Source of the DNA: Terriglobia bacterium
GTDB lineage: Bacteria; Acidobacteriota; Terriglobia; Bryobacterales; UBA6623
Assembly (NCBI GenBank): GCA_009841225.1
Contig: VXMF01000013.1
Span: 62,001-126,000 of the forward strand
Direction: 5' to 3'
DNA: 64,000 bases
Under the pieces are notes generated by a model, which worked only from the letters and a program-made list of their open reading frames with translations, was not told where the DNA came from and did not search any database. The translations under genes and the position numbers were made by a program. Shown here one piece after another: positions 7,064-16,674 of this stretch. Numbering within the stretch: the first letter of the stretch is position 1; each line of letters opens with the position of its first letter.

Positions 7064-9694
7064 CTAGTTGGGGCCGACGACACCGATAGCAATCAGATCG
7101 CCGCCGCGATTGTAGACTCCGTACGCGAGCGAGGAGCTCTTGGGCTGCCAAGCCCAGATGTACGGGCGCGCCGCCGCGCCGCCGCCACCGCCGCCGCCAG
7201 CTCGGCCGCCGCCACCGCCGCCTGCTCGGCGGACGACGGCGAAGCCGTCCTCGGGCAACGCCATCTCCGTGGCCTCTCCGGATGCAACATCCCATGTGAG
7301 GATGGCAGTCCCGCCGGGGTTGCCCGGCCCGCCGTTAGGCTTCTGGGAATAGGCGAACGCGCGTCCGACTATCGGGAACATGCCGAAGGTGCGGAGGCCC
7401 TGCTGGTTGATCGCTTGATTCGGCAGCGCGACGACCCGCTGGAATCCTTCGGGCAGCGCCATGTGGGCCGCTGTGGCATTGGGCAAATCCACGACCAGCA
7501 GACCGCGATTACCGGCCAGCGGAGGCTGGGTGATTCCCCTCGGATTGGTGCGCGTCGGCCCTCCGGTGGCCAGCGCGACAATCTGGCCTTGCCCGACAAG
7601 CCGGTGCATTGTATTGAAGTTGTTGAACAAGATGCCGACGTCTTCTTCGAATTCCACCGTGCTGAATGCTTCGCTCACGCCATCAAAGATGTGGAGCTTC
7701 TGCGACGCCTGCAGAGCGACCTCGCGCGCGCCATCGGCGAAGTAGAGGTAGCTGCCCGCCACTCCCTTGCCGACGACATCGAGCGGTTCCGGGGCTGGCA
7801 CGGCCTTGGTGCTCGCAGCCACTGTGTCGAATAGCACGAGTTGATCCCCGGCGCAAATCTGGTTGAACTGCGGAAGCGCGAATTCGTTCAGCATCTCGGA
7901 GGTTGCGACGACCGCCAGCTCGCGGGTCAGGCCAATTCGCTGAAAGCGCACCTGGGTGTGGCAGGTTGCGGCATACGAGCCGTCTGGGAAGGTGGTCACG
8001 GAAGTCTCGACGTCAACGCTTTCAGGCACCGGCTCTTCGGAATCCTCCGGCAGCGCCGCGCGGAAGGCTGCCACGCCGTCGCCGCTGCCGTCTGACGCCC
8101 GCACCAGCACGTAGGCTGTGGAATCGCCGCGGAATCCCACCTGGGTCGTAGCGATAGAGTTCCCCAGGGCAATCCCCTGGTTGTTGACGCGACGCGGTGG
8201 TGCGATCGGATCCCAGCCATCGGGAAACTGCACGTTGGCAATCACGTTGGAGTCGCGGTCGAACAGCACGGCGACGGGCCGGCCCTCTGCGGCCTCGGCG
8301 CCCGGACCAAGGAAGCGCATGCGGTACCCGGATCCGAAACTCGCGCCTTGGGCGACTTGCACGGTCATGCCGTCGACTTCAAGGGGATTCGGCAAGGCGA
8401 CAACACCGTCCAATTCGCCGACCGCAGCACCTTCCGTATCGATCAGCGAATAGATGGTGCCGTCGCCGGGCCGTAGCAGGCGCATATTGCGGCTCTCCCC
8501 AAGTGCTGACTGCAACCGGTCCGCAGGCTGCGGCAGCTGCACGAGCTGGGCGGTGCTGCCCGCGGCCGTATCGATCAGCAGCAGCTGGTCCGTCAAGCCC
8601 TCGCTGATCTCTCCAGAAGGCTCAGCGAGCGCGGCCAGCACGGGGCTGTTCATCGATCGCTCGAACGGCCTGTAGGCGTTCTGGTTGGGAGCGTTGGGAT
8701 AGGACGGGAACACGCACTGCTCCAAGGTCGTGGACGAGTCGCGGCGGAAGTCGAGCAGCTGCACGTTGCGGTAGCAGAAGTCGACTTCATCGACCGCGCC
8801 GCTGACCGCCACGAAGTATGGGTTCAGATCGGATAGGTCAATGCGCCGGGGAGACTCCAGGTCGGCGCCCAGCGTCATGTAGCGAGGTGTCGGAGGGCCG
8901 CCCGCGCCCCACACCGCCGCGTTGCCGATGTCCCCGGAATACCAGCGGAAGACTTCGCCGGAACTCGCCAGCTCCGGCACTTCGAACTCAAGCTTGTACA
9001 CGCCTACCATGTCGGCCGAGAGGGCCGCCGAGGTGACTGCGACGGGCAAGCCGCCCAAGTAGGCCCGTTGCTCTGCCACGGGAGTCGCACCACCGCCGAG
9101 CGCTCCGCTGGCGACCGCCGGATCGGTCTGTCCTAGGCCGGCAGCGAAAACTGTGATGGTTTGCCCTTGCTCCCCGCCGTTGGCGGGATCGCTGCTGCTG
9201 GCCGGGGCGGGGCCATCAACCCCTAGCTGCGGCGCATCCGGGTTGTCGCCGCCCGTCTGGGTGATCAATGCGCTCGAGCCCTCGTACGTAAACAGATTCG
9301 GGCTGGCCTCCGAGATTAGGACAGGCATGGGCGAACTGTCCAAGCCGCCCCGGCGCACCACCACATCGGCCCAGCCCGGCTCGACCTCCCACGGAATCAA
9401 GACGTTGACCTGGGTCGGCGACACGAAGAAGATCGGTGCCGCGACGCCGTTGATCAAGACTTCCACCGCGGGATCTTCCAACGCCAAGGGCAGCGGCGCC
9501 CCCTCGGGCTTTGTGTGGGCGGCTGCCAGCTGCTCGCCGAAGACTGCCAAGATGCCGCCTTGGGCGACCGCCGAGGGAGCAGATTCCAAAGAAACCGCGT
9601 TGACCGCGCCGCGGGCTGTGGTCAAGGGTTGTTCCTCCGCCGCAGACGCGCACAGCGCGAGTGCAAGCGCCAGAGAGATTCGTACCGAACGCAT
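7064..9694 (-). CDS. Secreted TIGR03437-domain protein (Solibacter type)
   Basis: An 876-residue exported protein. The chosen ATG (9694) gives MRSVRISLALALALCASAAE, a clean signal peptide, with GAGG 6 nt upstream; the frame stays open to 9727. Residues about 25-245 form the TIGR03437 domain (FGEQLA, VLINGVAAPIFFVSPTQVNVLIP, VFAAGLGQTDP, LGGLPVAV), a family expanded in Solibacter-type Acidobacteria. That domain is usually at the C terminus but here is N-terminal. The rest is beta-rich, propeller-like sequence with a Gly-rich tract near the end. It lies just downstream of a TonB receptor on the same strand. The role is unknown; a surface or polymer-associated role is a guess. Confidence 0.85.
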   Translation of the reverse strand: MRSVRISLALALALCASAAEEQPLTTARGAVNAVSLESAPSAVAQGGILAVFGEQLAAAHTKPEGAPLPLALEDPAVEVLINGVAAPIFFVSPTQVNVLIPWEVEPGWADVVVRRGGLDSSPMPVLISEASPNLFTYEGSSALITQTGGDNPDAPQLGVDGPAPASSSDPANGGEQGQTITVFAAGLGQTDPAVASGALGGGATPVAEQRAYLGGLPVAVTSAALSADMVGVYKLEFEVPELASSGEVFRWYSGDIGNAAVWGAGGPPTPRYMTLGADLESPRRIDLSDLNPYFVAVSGAVDEVDFCYRNVQLLDFRRDSSTTLEQCVFPSYPNAPNQNAYRPFERSMNSPVLAALAEPSGEISEGLTDQLLLIDTAAGSTAQLVQLPQPADRLQSALGESRNMRLLRPGDGTIYSLIDTEGAAVGELDGVVALPNPLEVDGMTVQVAQGASFGSGYRMRFLGPGAEAAEGRPVAVLFDRDSNVIANVQFPDGWDPIAPPRRVNNQGIALGNSIATTQVGFRGDSTAYVLVRASDGSGDGVAAFRAALPEDSEEPVPESVDVETSVTTFPDGSYAATCHTQVRFQRIGLTRELAVVATSEMLNEFALPQFNQICAGDQLVLFDTVAASTKAVPAPEPLDVVGKGVAGSYLYFADGAREVALQASQKLHIFDGVSEAFSTVEFEEDVGILFNNFNTMHRLVGQGQIVALATGGPTRTNPRGITQPPLAGNRGLLVVDLPNATAAHMALPEGFQRVVALPNQAINQQGLRTFGMFPIVGRAFAYSQKPNGGPGNPGGTAILTWDVASGEATEMALPEDGFAVVRRAGGGGGGRAGGGGGGGAAARPYIWAWQPKSSSLAYGVYNRGGDLIAIGVVGPN
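7168..7234 (-). repeat. Low-complexity Gly-rich coding tract
   Basis: GCC/GCG-rich triplets encode two runs of six or seven glycines separated by Arg-Ala, followed by alanines, near the C terminus of the TIGR03437 protein. Slippage could vary its length. It is an in-frame coding repeat, not a CRISPR or mobile repeat. Confidence 0.8.
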
Positions 9695-9747
9695 GGCTAG
9701 CCTCACTGTCTGACTGTCAATCCTCACTCAGGGTTTCGGCAGCGCCG

Positions 9748-12700
9748 CTAGAACCTGTATGTCATCGATGCCTGCAGGATGCGCGGCTGCCTCGCTTGGA
9801 TGATCAAGCCACCTTGCAGCGCATCGAACTGCGCGCTGGGCCGGCCCAGCCGGGTCATGTTCAGCGCGTTGAACGCGTCCATGCGCACCTGCAAGCGGCG
9901 GCGCCCTTCGAACTGGAAGTTCTTTTGCAGGCTCAGGTTCATGTTGACAGCGCCCGGCATGTCCAAGATGTTCCTGCCCGAGTTGCCGACTTGGAAGGGC
10001 TGGAAGCCGTGCGCACTCTCGAAGCACTCGATTCCGTTGCGGTTCTCGGTTCCGATGCAGGGGACCCGCTCGAAAGCCGACAGATCGTACCACGGGAAAT
10101 CCACGCCCTTCAACCCAGGGAAAGCGTCCGGCTGCTGGTAGCCGTGCGCGATGCGGTTGGGCCGTGGCGACTCGCCAGCGTTGAGATCCACGTTGGCAGC
10201 GACCACGGTGAACGGCTGGCCCGAGTACGCCGTGGTCGTCGACGAGAGCTGCCAGCCGCCCAAGACAGCCTCGGCCGGGCCGCGCAGGTTGCGCAGGAAA
10301 CGCCGCCCCTGGCCGAACGGTAGCTCGTAGCGGCCCGCCATCGTGAATGCGTGCCGCTGGTCGAAGTTCGAGCGGCCACGGTCGAGGCGCAGGTTGGTCG
10401 TATCGATGGCACCGGCCCCGCCGCCCCCGCTACGGTCATTGGCCGCCGAGGAGTCATCGATGGACTTGCTGAAGGTGTAGTTGAAGCGATAGAACAGCCC
10501 GCTCCGGCTGCGTCGGCGCAGCGAGGCCTGGAGAGCCTGATATGTCGAATTGGCACCGAAGGAGGTGTAGTTGAGGCGATTGAAACCCTCGATCGGGCGC
10601 GGGAAGGTCAGGTTGCCGTTCGCGCCTTCTACCGCGAGCTCTAGGTCCCGGATCGGCTGGTTGTAGTCGTAGCGGCGCTGGAGGTGGCTCCCCTTCGAGG
10701 CGACGTAGCCGATCTCGAGGGCCTGCCCGCCGCCCAGGTCCCGCTCGATCGTCAGGTTCCACGACTGCAGGTAAGCCGAGGGCGGGTCAGGATCGAAGCC
10801 GTTCACGCTCTGGATCCCGGCGCCGCCGATGCGCTGACGTCCCTGGGGATAGGGGTTCTGGAGCGTCGGTGCGGGAATGTTGCGATTGCCCGCCGAGTTG
10901 TAGGTCTCGTTGAAGGTGAATGGGAAGACACCGGCCAGCTGGCCCCGCACCGGGCCCAGCAAGTAGCCCTGATAGAAGATCCCGTAGCCTCCCCGCACCA
11001 CGTTGCGGTTATTGCCGAACGGTCTCCACGCAAACCCGAGCCGCGGCGCGAAATTGTTGAAGTCGGGATCGATCAGCCGGCGGGTCATGCCCACCTCGCT
11101 CGCAAGGGCGGTGCGATCCGTCAGCCCTTGGTCGGCCAAGATCTGGTCCAAGTTAGGCAGCGCCTGGTCGCCCGCCAGCACCACTTTGTTCAGCTCGGGG
11201 TGATACGTCGACAGGCGGTCGTTCACGTCATAGGGTGGCATCTCGACCTCGTACCGGAGGCCGAGATTGAGCGTGACATCGCGATTCACCTTCCAGTCGT
11301 CGTTGATGAACAGCCCGAAACCGTGACTGCGCAATTCATTGAACGTCGTCTGGACGCGCCGGTTGACACTCTGCAAGCGGCCGAGGAGCAGGTCACCGAC
11401 CGTGTGGCGGGTAAAGCGGCGCCCGAAGCGGTACGAGCCGCGCACGTTGTTGTACTGCGGCTGGTCGTACAGCACGCGGGAGGTATCAAAGCCCATTCTT
11501 ATCGTGTGGGTCTGGCGGACCCACGACAGGCGGCCGGAGGCCTGCCAGTCCCAGATCTGCTGTTCGCGGGGCGTGCCAGCGCTCTGCCCCAAGGGCCAGT
11601 AGCCCTGCAGCGTGACCCTCGGCAGTCCCTTCAGTTCGGGAGCCAGATCGTCCGGCACGGGCAGTCCAATCGTGGCTGGATCATCGTTCGCGGCAAGCGA
11701 ATAGCCGTAGTTGTCGCGGTGGCTGAAACCGCCCGAGAGCTCCAGCACCAATGTCGGCGAGAAGGTGTGCGTGTGGCGCAGCGAGATCAGGTCGCGGCGG
11801 TCGCGCGTCTCGTCGCCCCAGATGGCTAGGGCGCTGCCAGCGAAGGGATTCTCCAAGTTGTTGAAACGCTTCTGGTAGCTGACCGAGAAATTGTCATTGG
11901 GCGAGAAGTTCTGATCGACCTTGAAGACCACTTGGTACCAGTCGTCGTCGTCCACGGCGGTCGAGATGTTGTTCAGCCGCAAGTTTTCGCGGTTGGGCAG
12001 AGGGTAGAAATCGATCAGGCCCAGCGCGATCGGGTCAAGGCTCGTGGCCGGGATCTGGTTGTTGGGAAAGCAGCCGCGCTTCACGCGCCGGTTGCACGCT
12101 CCGCTGCGATCCGGGTCGTTGAGATACACCGGCTCGAGAGTTCCGCCGGCGGTGCCTCTGGCAATGTCCAAGGATTGGGAAAAATCGCCAGCCCTCTCGA
12201 GCCCGGTCGGCACGTTGCCCAGGCGCGTCCTGGCGATCGACTGCAGGCGCCCTTCGAGGCTGACGAGGAAGAAGCTCTTGTTGCGCAAAATCGGGCCCCC
12301 CAACGTGCCGCCGAACTGGTTGCGGCGCAGCCGCAGGCGCTCCTCGTCAAAGAACCCGCGCGCGTCGAGCACCTCGTTGCGCAGGTACTCGAAGGCCGAG
12401 CCGTGGAACTGATTCGTCCCGGAGCGCATCGTGATGCCGATAATGCCGCCGGAGAAGCCGCCGTACTCGGCGGAGAAGCCGGAAGTGACGACGCGGAACT
12501 CCTCGACCGCGTCCAGCGGCGGCCGCACCTGCGCCCCGCCACCGACCGGGTTGCGGTTGCTGACACCGTCGACGAAGAAGTTGGTCTGGTCGCCGCGGGC
12601 GCCGTTTACAGACGCGAACGAGCCCTGCCCGCGCCCGCGCGGCATCACCCCGGGCACCAAGAACGCGAGATTCGTGAAATCGCGGCCCTGCAGCGGCAGG

Positions 12701-13140
12701 TCTTGGATCTCCTCGTGGACGATCACGTCGCCCTTGACCGCGCCGCGCTCGAGATTGATCGCAGGAGCGGCCGAGCTGACCGTCACGGACTCGGTGACCG
12801 CGCCGATCTCGAGCGCTACGTCGAGGCGCAGCTGCTGGCCCGTTTCCAATTCAAGATTGGTCCGCACGAAGCGGGAGAACCCATCGGACTGCACGGCGAG
12901 TTCGTACGAGCCGGGAACCAAGCTGACCAACGTGTAGTAGCCAGCCTCGTTGGCCTCCGCGTGTGTTTCGATCCCGGTCTCGGTGTTCGTGATGACGACG
13001 CTAGCGCCAGGGATCACGGCGTCGGCGGCGTCGGTGACAACGCCGGTCACGCCAGCCAGGCTGACCTGAGCGTGCACAGGTGCCGCGAACACCGCCGCGA
13101 ACAGGCCAAGCCACAACGCTTCGCGCAGACCTCGAGTCAT
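9748..13140 (-). CDS. TonB-dependent receptor with carboxypeptidase-regulatory N-domain
   Basis: A 1130-residue outer-membrane protein. The ATG at 13140 is chosen over the frame opening at 13377 because it follows GGGGTG and gives a signal peptide (MTRGLREALWLGLFAAVFAAPVHAQ). Next comes a CarboxypepD_reg-like fold (GVVTDAADAVIPGASVVITN), a plug region (VNGARGDQTNFFVDGVSNRN), and a long beta-barrel ending in the aromatic terminus MTYRF. This OAR-like architecture is strongly expanded in Acidobacteria and is thought to import large polymer fragments. It directly precedes the TIGR03437 gene on the same strand with a 53-nt gap, so the two are probably one unit. The substrate is unknown. Confidence 0.92.
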   Translation of the reverse strand: MTRGLREALWLGLFAAVFAAPVHAQVSLAGVTGVVTDAADAVIPGASVVITNTETGIETHAEANEAGYYTLVSLVPGSYELAVQSDGFSRFVRTNLELETGQQLRLDVALEIGAVTESVTVSSAAPAINLERGAVKGDVIVHEEIQDLPLQGRDFTNLAFLVPGVMPRGRGQGSFASVNGARGDQTNFFVDGVSNRNPVGGGAQVRPPLDAVEEFRVVTSGFSAEYGGFSGGIIGITMRSGTNQFHGSAFEYLRNEVLDARGFFDEERLRLRRNQFGGTLGGPILRNKSFFLVSLEGRLQSIARTRLGNVPTGLERAGDFSQSLDIARGTAGGTLEPVYLNDPDRSGACNRRVKRGCFPNNQIPATSLDPIALGLIDFYPLPNRENLRLNNISTAVDDDDWYQVVFKVDQNFSPNDNFSVSYQKRFNNLENPFAGSALAIWGDETRDRRDLISLRHTHTFSPTLVLELSGGFSHRDNYGYSLAANDDPATIGLPVPDDLAPELKGLPRVTLQGYWPLGQSAGTPREQQIWDWQASGRLSWVRQTHTIRMGFDTSRVLYDQPQYNNVRGSYRFGRRFTRHTVGDLLLGRLQSVNRRVQTTFNELRSHGFGLFINDDWKVNRDVTLNLGLRYEVEMPPYDVNDRLSTYHPELNKVVLAGDQALPNLDQILADQGLTDRTALASEVGMTRRLIDPDFNNFAPRLGFAWRPFGNNRNVVRGGYGIFYQGYLLGPVRGQLAGVFPFTFNETYNSAGNRNIPAPTLQNPYPQGRQRIGGAGIQSVNGFDPDPPSAYLQSWNLTIERDLGGGQALEIGYVASKGSHLQRRYDYNQPIRDLELAVEGANGNLTFPRPIEGFNRLNYTSFGANSTYQALQASLRRRSRSGLFYRFNYTFSKSIDDSSAANDRSGGGGAGAIDTTNLRLDRGRSNFDQRHAFTMAGRYELPFGQGRRFLRNLRGPAEAVLGGWQLSSTTTAYSGQPFTVVAANVDLNAGESPRPNRIAHGYQQPDAFPGLKGVDFPWYDLSAFERVPCIGTENRNGIECFESAHGFQPFQVGNSGRNILDMPGAVNMNLSLQKNFQFEGRRRLQVRMDAFNALNMTRLGRPSAQFDALQGGLIIQARQPRILQASMTYRF

Positions 13141-13327
13141 GATTTCACCCCGTTTGCATTCTTGCGAATCGGGCAGGAGCCTCGACCGAGCGTAGCTCGC
13201 CCACCATTCGCACCTGACCCTAGGGCAGAACATAGCATGCTGGCAGGCGAATTGTAGAGGCAGGAAGTCAAGAATTCGCAAAACAGTCCTGATCGTGACC
13301 AATGATCGCGTCCGGATACTTGTAGCC

Positions 13328-14770
13328 TCAGCGCTGGGAGCGAGGCCTCTTGCCGAGCGACCCCAGCACCAGGGCAAGCGCAGACGCCGGCACGATCAGC
13401 GCGACCGGCATCAAGCCTGTGCCCGCAACGCTGTACGCTCCCTCGACCGACAGGGAATCCCAGAAAAGGCCTGTCCACAGCACCACCACGGTCACAATCG
13501 ACGCAGCGGCGCCGCGCGCCGTCGCACGCGGCCAGAACAACGTCGCCGCCAGCATGGGCAACAAACCGGCGAATCCGGTCAGCGCCCAGGTTCCCAGCGC
13601 GAAGATGGACTGGGACGCCACGAGGGAGCAGAGAAACGCCAAGCCGAGGAACGCCAGCACGAAGGCCCGTCCGAACCAGACCTGGCGCTCTTCGCGCAGC
13701 TTGCCATCGAAACCGTAGTGGCGCACGATGTCCTGCGTGAACATCGCGCCCAATGCGAGGATCTGCGAGTCCAGCGAGGACATGATCGCGGCGAAAACGC
13801 CCGCGGCCAGGCAGCCGGCCAAGATCTCGCCGGTGTTCGCCACGATCAGCTTGACCAATATCGGTCCGTCAAGTGGCGGCGCGAACTGCAGGCGGCCGAT
13901 CGCGCCCAACGTCACGCTCGGAAACCAGATCGCAGCGACCAGAACGGGATAGGCCACGATCGCAAGCCGGAAGGAACGGGCGCTACGTGCCGAGAGCCAA
14001 TGGCTGTACAGGTGCGGGAACGCTCCTGTGCAGAGCGGCAGCAGGAGGAACGAGCCCATTTGCAAGAGCGCGAAGCGGTCGGTGCCGAAACTCGCCATCT
14101 CGGCATATTCGGTGCGAAGCCGGCCCATCGCGGCACCGATCCCTCCGAACTGCGAGACCACGGCCGCGTATGCGGCTACCCCGAACAGCAGGAACACGGT
14201 CGTCTGCAGCGCGTTGACCCAGGCCGTGCTGCGCATGCCGCCGTAGCTGACATAGACGTACGTCACCGCGCAGACGGCCAAGCTGCCGACCCAAGGCGGC
14301 AGTCCCACGCCCGGACCGCCTGTCAACACATTGAGCGCATCGCCCCCGCCCTTGACGCCTATCAGCAGATACGGCAGCATGAGGGCCACGGCCACGACAA
14401 AGAGCAGGGCGCCCAAGGCGTCCGAGCCGTACCGGTCCCGCACCAGCTGCACCTGTGTGACGTAACCGTGCCGCTTGCCGAGCTTCCAAGAGCGGATGCC
14501 GAGGTAATAGAACAGGAACGGCACGATGATGGCGGTGCTCGATCCCATCAGGGCGAAGACGATCACGCCCCGCCGGTAGGCCTCCCCGGAGGCGCCGAGC
14601 AGGGTAAACGCCGTCATGTTCGTCCCCAGCAATGTCATCAGCAGGATGACGGGACCGATCGAGCGGCTCGCCAAGAAGTAGTCCTCGCCTGTGCCTCGGA
14701 AGAGCCGGTGGCCGAACAGGCCAACCCCTAGGACCACCAGCAGGTACGCAGATAGAACCAGCAGGACCAT
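13328..14770 (-). CDS. Sodium:solute symporter (SSS family)
   Basis: A 480-residue inner-membrane transporter with about 12-13 hydrophobic segments. Family motifs include DYFLASRSIGP near residue 30, YLGIRSWKLGKRHGY near 90, and VSYGGMRSTAWVNALQTTVF near 170. Such proteins take up organic acids, sugars or amino acids with Na+. It starts 7 nt after the DUF3311 gene, the usual pairing for monocarboxylate-type SSS carriers. It is the last gene of a MarR-P450-DUF3311-SSS run facing pcaD, so an aromatic acid is an attractive but unproven substrate. Confidence 0.9.
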   Translation of the reverse strand: MVLLVLSAYLLVVLGVGLFGHRLFRGTGEDYFLASRSIGPVILLMTLLGTNMTAFTLLGASGEAYRRGVIVFALMGSSTAIIVPFLFYYLGIRSWKLGKRHGYVTQVQLVRDRYGSDALGALLFVVAVALMLPYLLIGVKGGGDALNVLTGGPGVGLPPWVGSLAVCAVTYVYVSYGGMRSTAWVNALQTTVFLLFGVAAYAAVVSQFGGIGAAMGRLRTEYAEMASFGTDRFALLQMGSFLLLPLCTGAFPHLYSHWLSARSARSFRLAIVAYPVLVAAIWFPSVTLGAIGRLQFAPPLDGPILVKLIVANTGEILAGCLAAGVFAAIMSSLDSQILALGAMFTQDIVRHYGFDGKLREERQVWFGRAFVLAFLGLAFLCSLVASQSIFALGTWALTGFAGLLPMLAATLFWPRATARGAAASIVTVVVLWTGLFWDSLSVEGAYSVAGTGLMPVALIVPASALALVLGSLGKRPRSQR

Positions 14771-14777
14771 CGCGCGC

Positions 14778-14981
14778 CTAGTCGTCGGCGTCGTCCGGCC
14801 AGCCCCAGCGCACCACGGCCGCCAGCAGGCCCGCGCCGACGAGGCACAGGCCGACGTGGTAGGCGAGGTTCACAGGTATGCCAAATACCAACCAGTCCTC
14901 GCCCCAGAGCCAGAAGTTCTCGAAACCAACCCCGAGCAGCAGCAAGAGCAGCAGGGGCCAGCGCGGGTGCGAGCGGGACAT
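14778..14981 (-). CDS. DUF3311 small membrane protein
   Basis: A 67-residue protein with two hydrophobic helices (LLLLLLLGVGFENFWLW and VNLAYHVGLCLVGAGLLAAVV) and the family pattern GIPVNLAYH. DUF3311 proteins are nearly always encoded just upstream of a sodium:solute symporter and probably act as a small partner subunit. The spacing here (7 nt to the symporter, 11 nt from the P450 stop) fits one operon. Confidence 0.8.
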   Translation of the reverse strand: MSRSHPRWPLLLLLLLGVGFENFWLWGEDWLVFGIPVNLAYHVGLCLVGAGLLAAVVRWGWPDDADD

Positions 14982-14992
14982 CGATTCAAACC

Positions 14993-16165
14993 TCAGATCC
15001 GCAGCGGAAGCTCCGAGAACCCGCGAAAGTTCGGAGTCGTCACACGCCGCGCCCGATCGAGGTCAACGTCCCACACGCGGCTGGCCGCAAGCAAGGCGCG
15101 GAACAACGCCTTCGCCATCTCGCGGGCCAGCGGCGCCCCGACGCAGAAGTGGATTCCCTTGCCCAATCCCAGGTGGCGATTGCTGGACCTATCGATATCA
15201 AACTCGTCCGGCCTCTCGAATGCGCGCTCGTCACGATTGGCCGAGCCGATGTGCAACAGGACTTGCGCCCCCTCGGGCAGCAGCGCACCGTGCAATTCCA
15301 CGTCTCTCGTAGGGCTGCGCACAAAGCCCTGCGCGGGGGCGTCCCAGCGCATGCCCTCCTCGACGAAGCTGGGCACCAATTCCGGGCACGTCCGGAGCCG
15401 ACGATATACCGCCGGATGCGCGGCGAGGGCATAGGCAAGGTTTGTGAACAGGTTGTTGGTGGATTCGAAGCCGGCTGTCAGGAACGTCATGGTCGTCACG
15501 ACAACCTGCTCGCGGCTCAGGCGACGGCCGTCCTGCTCGGCCTGCAGCATCGCACTCATCAGGTCGTCGGGAGGCCGGGCGACGCGCTCGCTCGCCAATC
15601 GGTCCAAATATTTGCTCAACTCGCGCATCGCAACCGCCTGCCGCGACTCGCGGCCGGGGATCGGCTCTTCGCGCAAGAAGAAATCGTCGAGCCACCGCCG
15701 CAGGGCTAGGAAATCAGCGTCCGGCACGCCGAACATCGTTCCGAGGATCGCTGCGTTGAGCGGCGCCGACACCGCCCCGACCATGTCGACCTCGCCGCGA
15801 TCCAGCGCGGAGCGGGCCAGTGCGCTCGCGTGCGAGGAGATGCGCGGCGCCAGCCGCTCGACCGTGCCGCGCGTAAACGCCTTCTCCACCAGGCCCCGAG
15901 CGAACCTATGGTCCGGTGGATCGGTCGTGCCTAGAGTCCGGCCGATCCGCTCCGGCATGTCGTTGACTAGGTTGCCGCGACGCTTCGAGGACCACGTCTT
16001 CCAGTCGCGGAAGGCGTTCGATACGTCCCGGAAGCGAGTCAGCACCCACAATTGCTCGTCCGCCGAGAAGTGCGCCGGGTCGTCATCCCGGAGTTGCCGA
16101 TAGTACGGGTACGGATCCTCGGCAGCGACGATGTCGAGGCGGTATGGCGTGGTCGCCGCGACCAT
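14993..16165 (-). CDS. Cytochrome P450
   Basis: A soluble bacterial class I-type P450 of 390 residues when started at ATG 16165; the frame is open to 16255, but the upstream part overlaps the MarR gene. Visible motifs are the I-helix AGFESTNN, the K-helix EEGMR (ExxR), and the heme loop LGLGKGIHFCVGAPLAR with the ligand at Cys341. No ferredoxin or reductase is adjacent, so redox partners must be encoded elsewhere. It starts 5 nt after the MarR stop and precedes DUF3311/SSS. Given pcaD across the divergent promoter, oxidation or O-demethylation of an aromatic acid is a reasonable inference, in the manner of CYP199-type enzymes. Confidence 0.9.
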   Translation of the reverse strand: MVAATTPYRLDIVAAEDPYPYYRQLRDDDPAHFSADEQLWVLTRFRDVSNAFRDWKTWSSKRRGNLVNDMPERIGRTLGTTDPPDHRFARGLVEKAFTRGTVERLAPRISSHASALARSALDRGEVDMVGAVSAPLNAAILGTMFGVPDADFLALRRWLDDFFLREEPIPGRESRQAVAMRELSKYLDRLASERVARPPDDLMSAMLQAEQDGRRLSREQVVVTTMTFLTAGFESTNNLFTNLAYALAAHPAVYRRLRTCPELVPSFVEEGMRWDAPAQGFVRSPTRDVELHGALLPEGAQVLLHIGSANRDERAFERPDEFDIDRSSNRHLGLGKGIHFCVGAPLAREMAKALFRALLAASRVWDVDLDRARRVTTPNFRGFSELPLRI

Positions 16166-16170
16166 CCGAA

Positions 16171-16611
16171 TCACCCGCCTTCCATCGCTTCCACCACACG
16201 GTCCAGCGCATCGAAGAGCGCGCGCTCCTCCTCCGCGTTGCGGGGCACGGCCCACAGGTCGCGGTGAAAGCTAACGTCGGCGGCCTGCCATAACTCCCGC
16301 TGCAGCTGCCGACCGGCGTCGGTCAGGTGTACCTGGCGGGCCCTGCCATCGCGCGGATCGATTTCGCGCCGCACCCAGCCGCGCGCCTCCATACGACGCA
16401 CTAGCGCGCCGATGGTGCTGGGATCGGAATAGCAGCGGTTGCAGATCTCCCCCTGGCTCACGCCGTCGCGCTCCGCCAGCAGGCTGAGCACCACGAATTG
16501 GTCCGCCGTGACGCCGAACCGCTGGCGCAACTCGGCATTGGCGCGCCTGTGGAGCGATTGGTACGCCCGCCGCAAGCGAATGCCGAACGATTGTGCGAAT
16601 GCCGAGGTCAT
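16171..16611 (-). CDS. MarR-family transcriptional regulator
   Basis: A 146-residue winged-helix regulator. The recognition region VSQGEICNRCYSDPSTIGALVRRMEARGW is followed by the wing motif DPRDGRARQVHLTDAG. MarR proteins are dimers whose DNA binding is released by ligands, often phenolic acids. It is first in the P450/DUF3311/SSS operon and divergent from pcaD; the 63-nt spacer holds a perfect inverted repeat (16633-16646), a natural candidate for its own operator. It probably represses both directions until an aromatic ligand binds (inference). Confidence 0.9.
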   Translation of the reverse strand: MTSAFAQSFGIRLRRAYQSLHRRANAELRQRFGVTADQFVVLSLLAERDGVSQGEICNRCYSDPSTIGALVRRMEARGWVRREIDPRDGRARQVHLTDAGRQLQRELWQAADVSFHRDLWAVPRNAEEERALFDALDRVVEAMEGG

Positions 16612-16632
16612 CGGGCGCGGGCTTGACTAGTG

Positions 16633-16646
16633 TTGCGTAGACGCAA
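16633..16646. promoter_or_regulatory. Probable MarR operator (inverted repeat)
   Basis: TTGCGT-AG-ACGCAA is a perfect 6-bp inverted repeat with a 2-bp centre, in the intergenic space between the divergent MarR and pcaD starts. Size and placement match MarR-type operators. It falls inside the GTG-initiated extension of the pcaD frame, which argues for the later ATG start of pcaD. Confidence 0.55.
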
Positions 16647-16674
16647 TATCCTGTCAACGCTTCAGATCGCAAGG

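Noticed and set aside
7140..7240. Possible short tandem-repeat or CRISPR-like element
   Set aside because: The repeats are in-frame glycine codons within the TIGR03437 gene, without spacers or cas genes.
11932..13257. 441-codon plus-strand frame
   Set aside because: It lies entirely antisense to the TonB receptor, lacks any recognisable motif and is rich in Arg/Gln/Val in a composition typical of the reverse frame of GC-rich genes.
13295..14731. 478-codon plus-strand frame
   Set aside because: Shadow of the sodium symporter gene; its translation is low-complexity RQHE-rich without family features.
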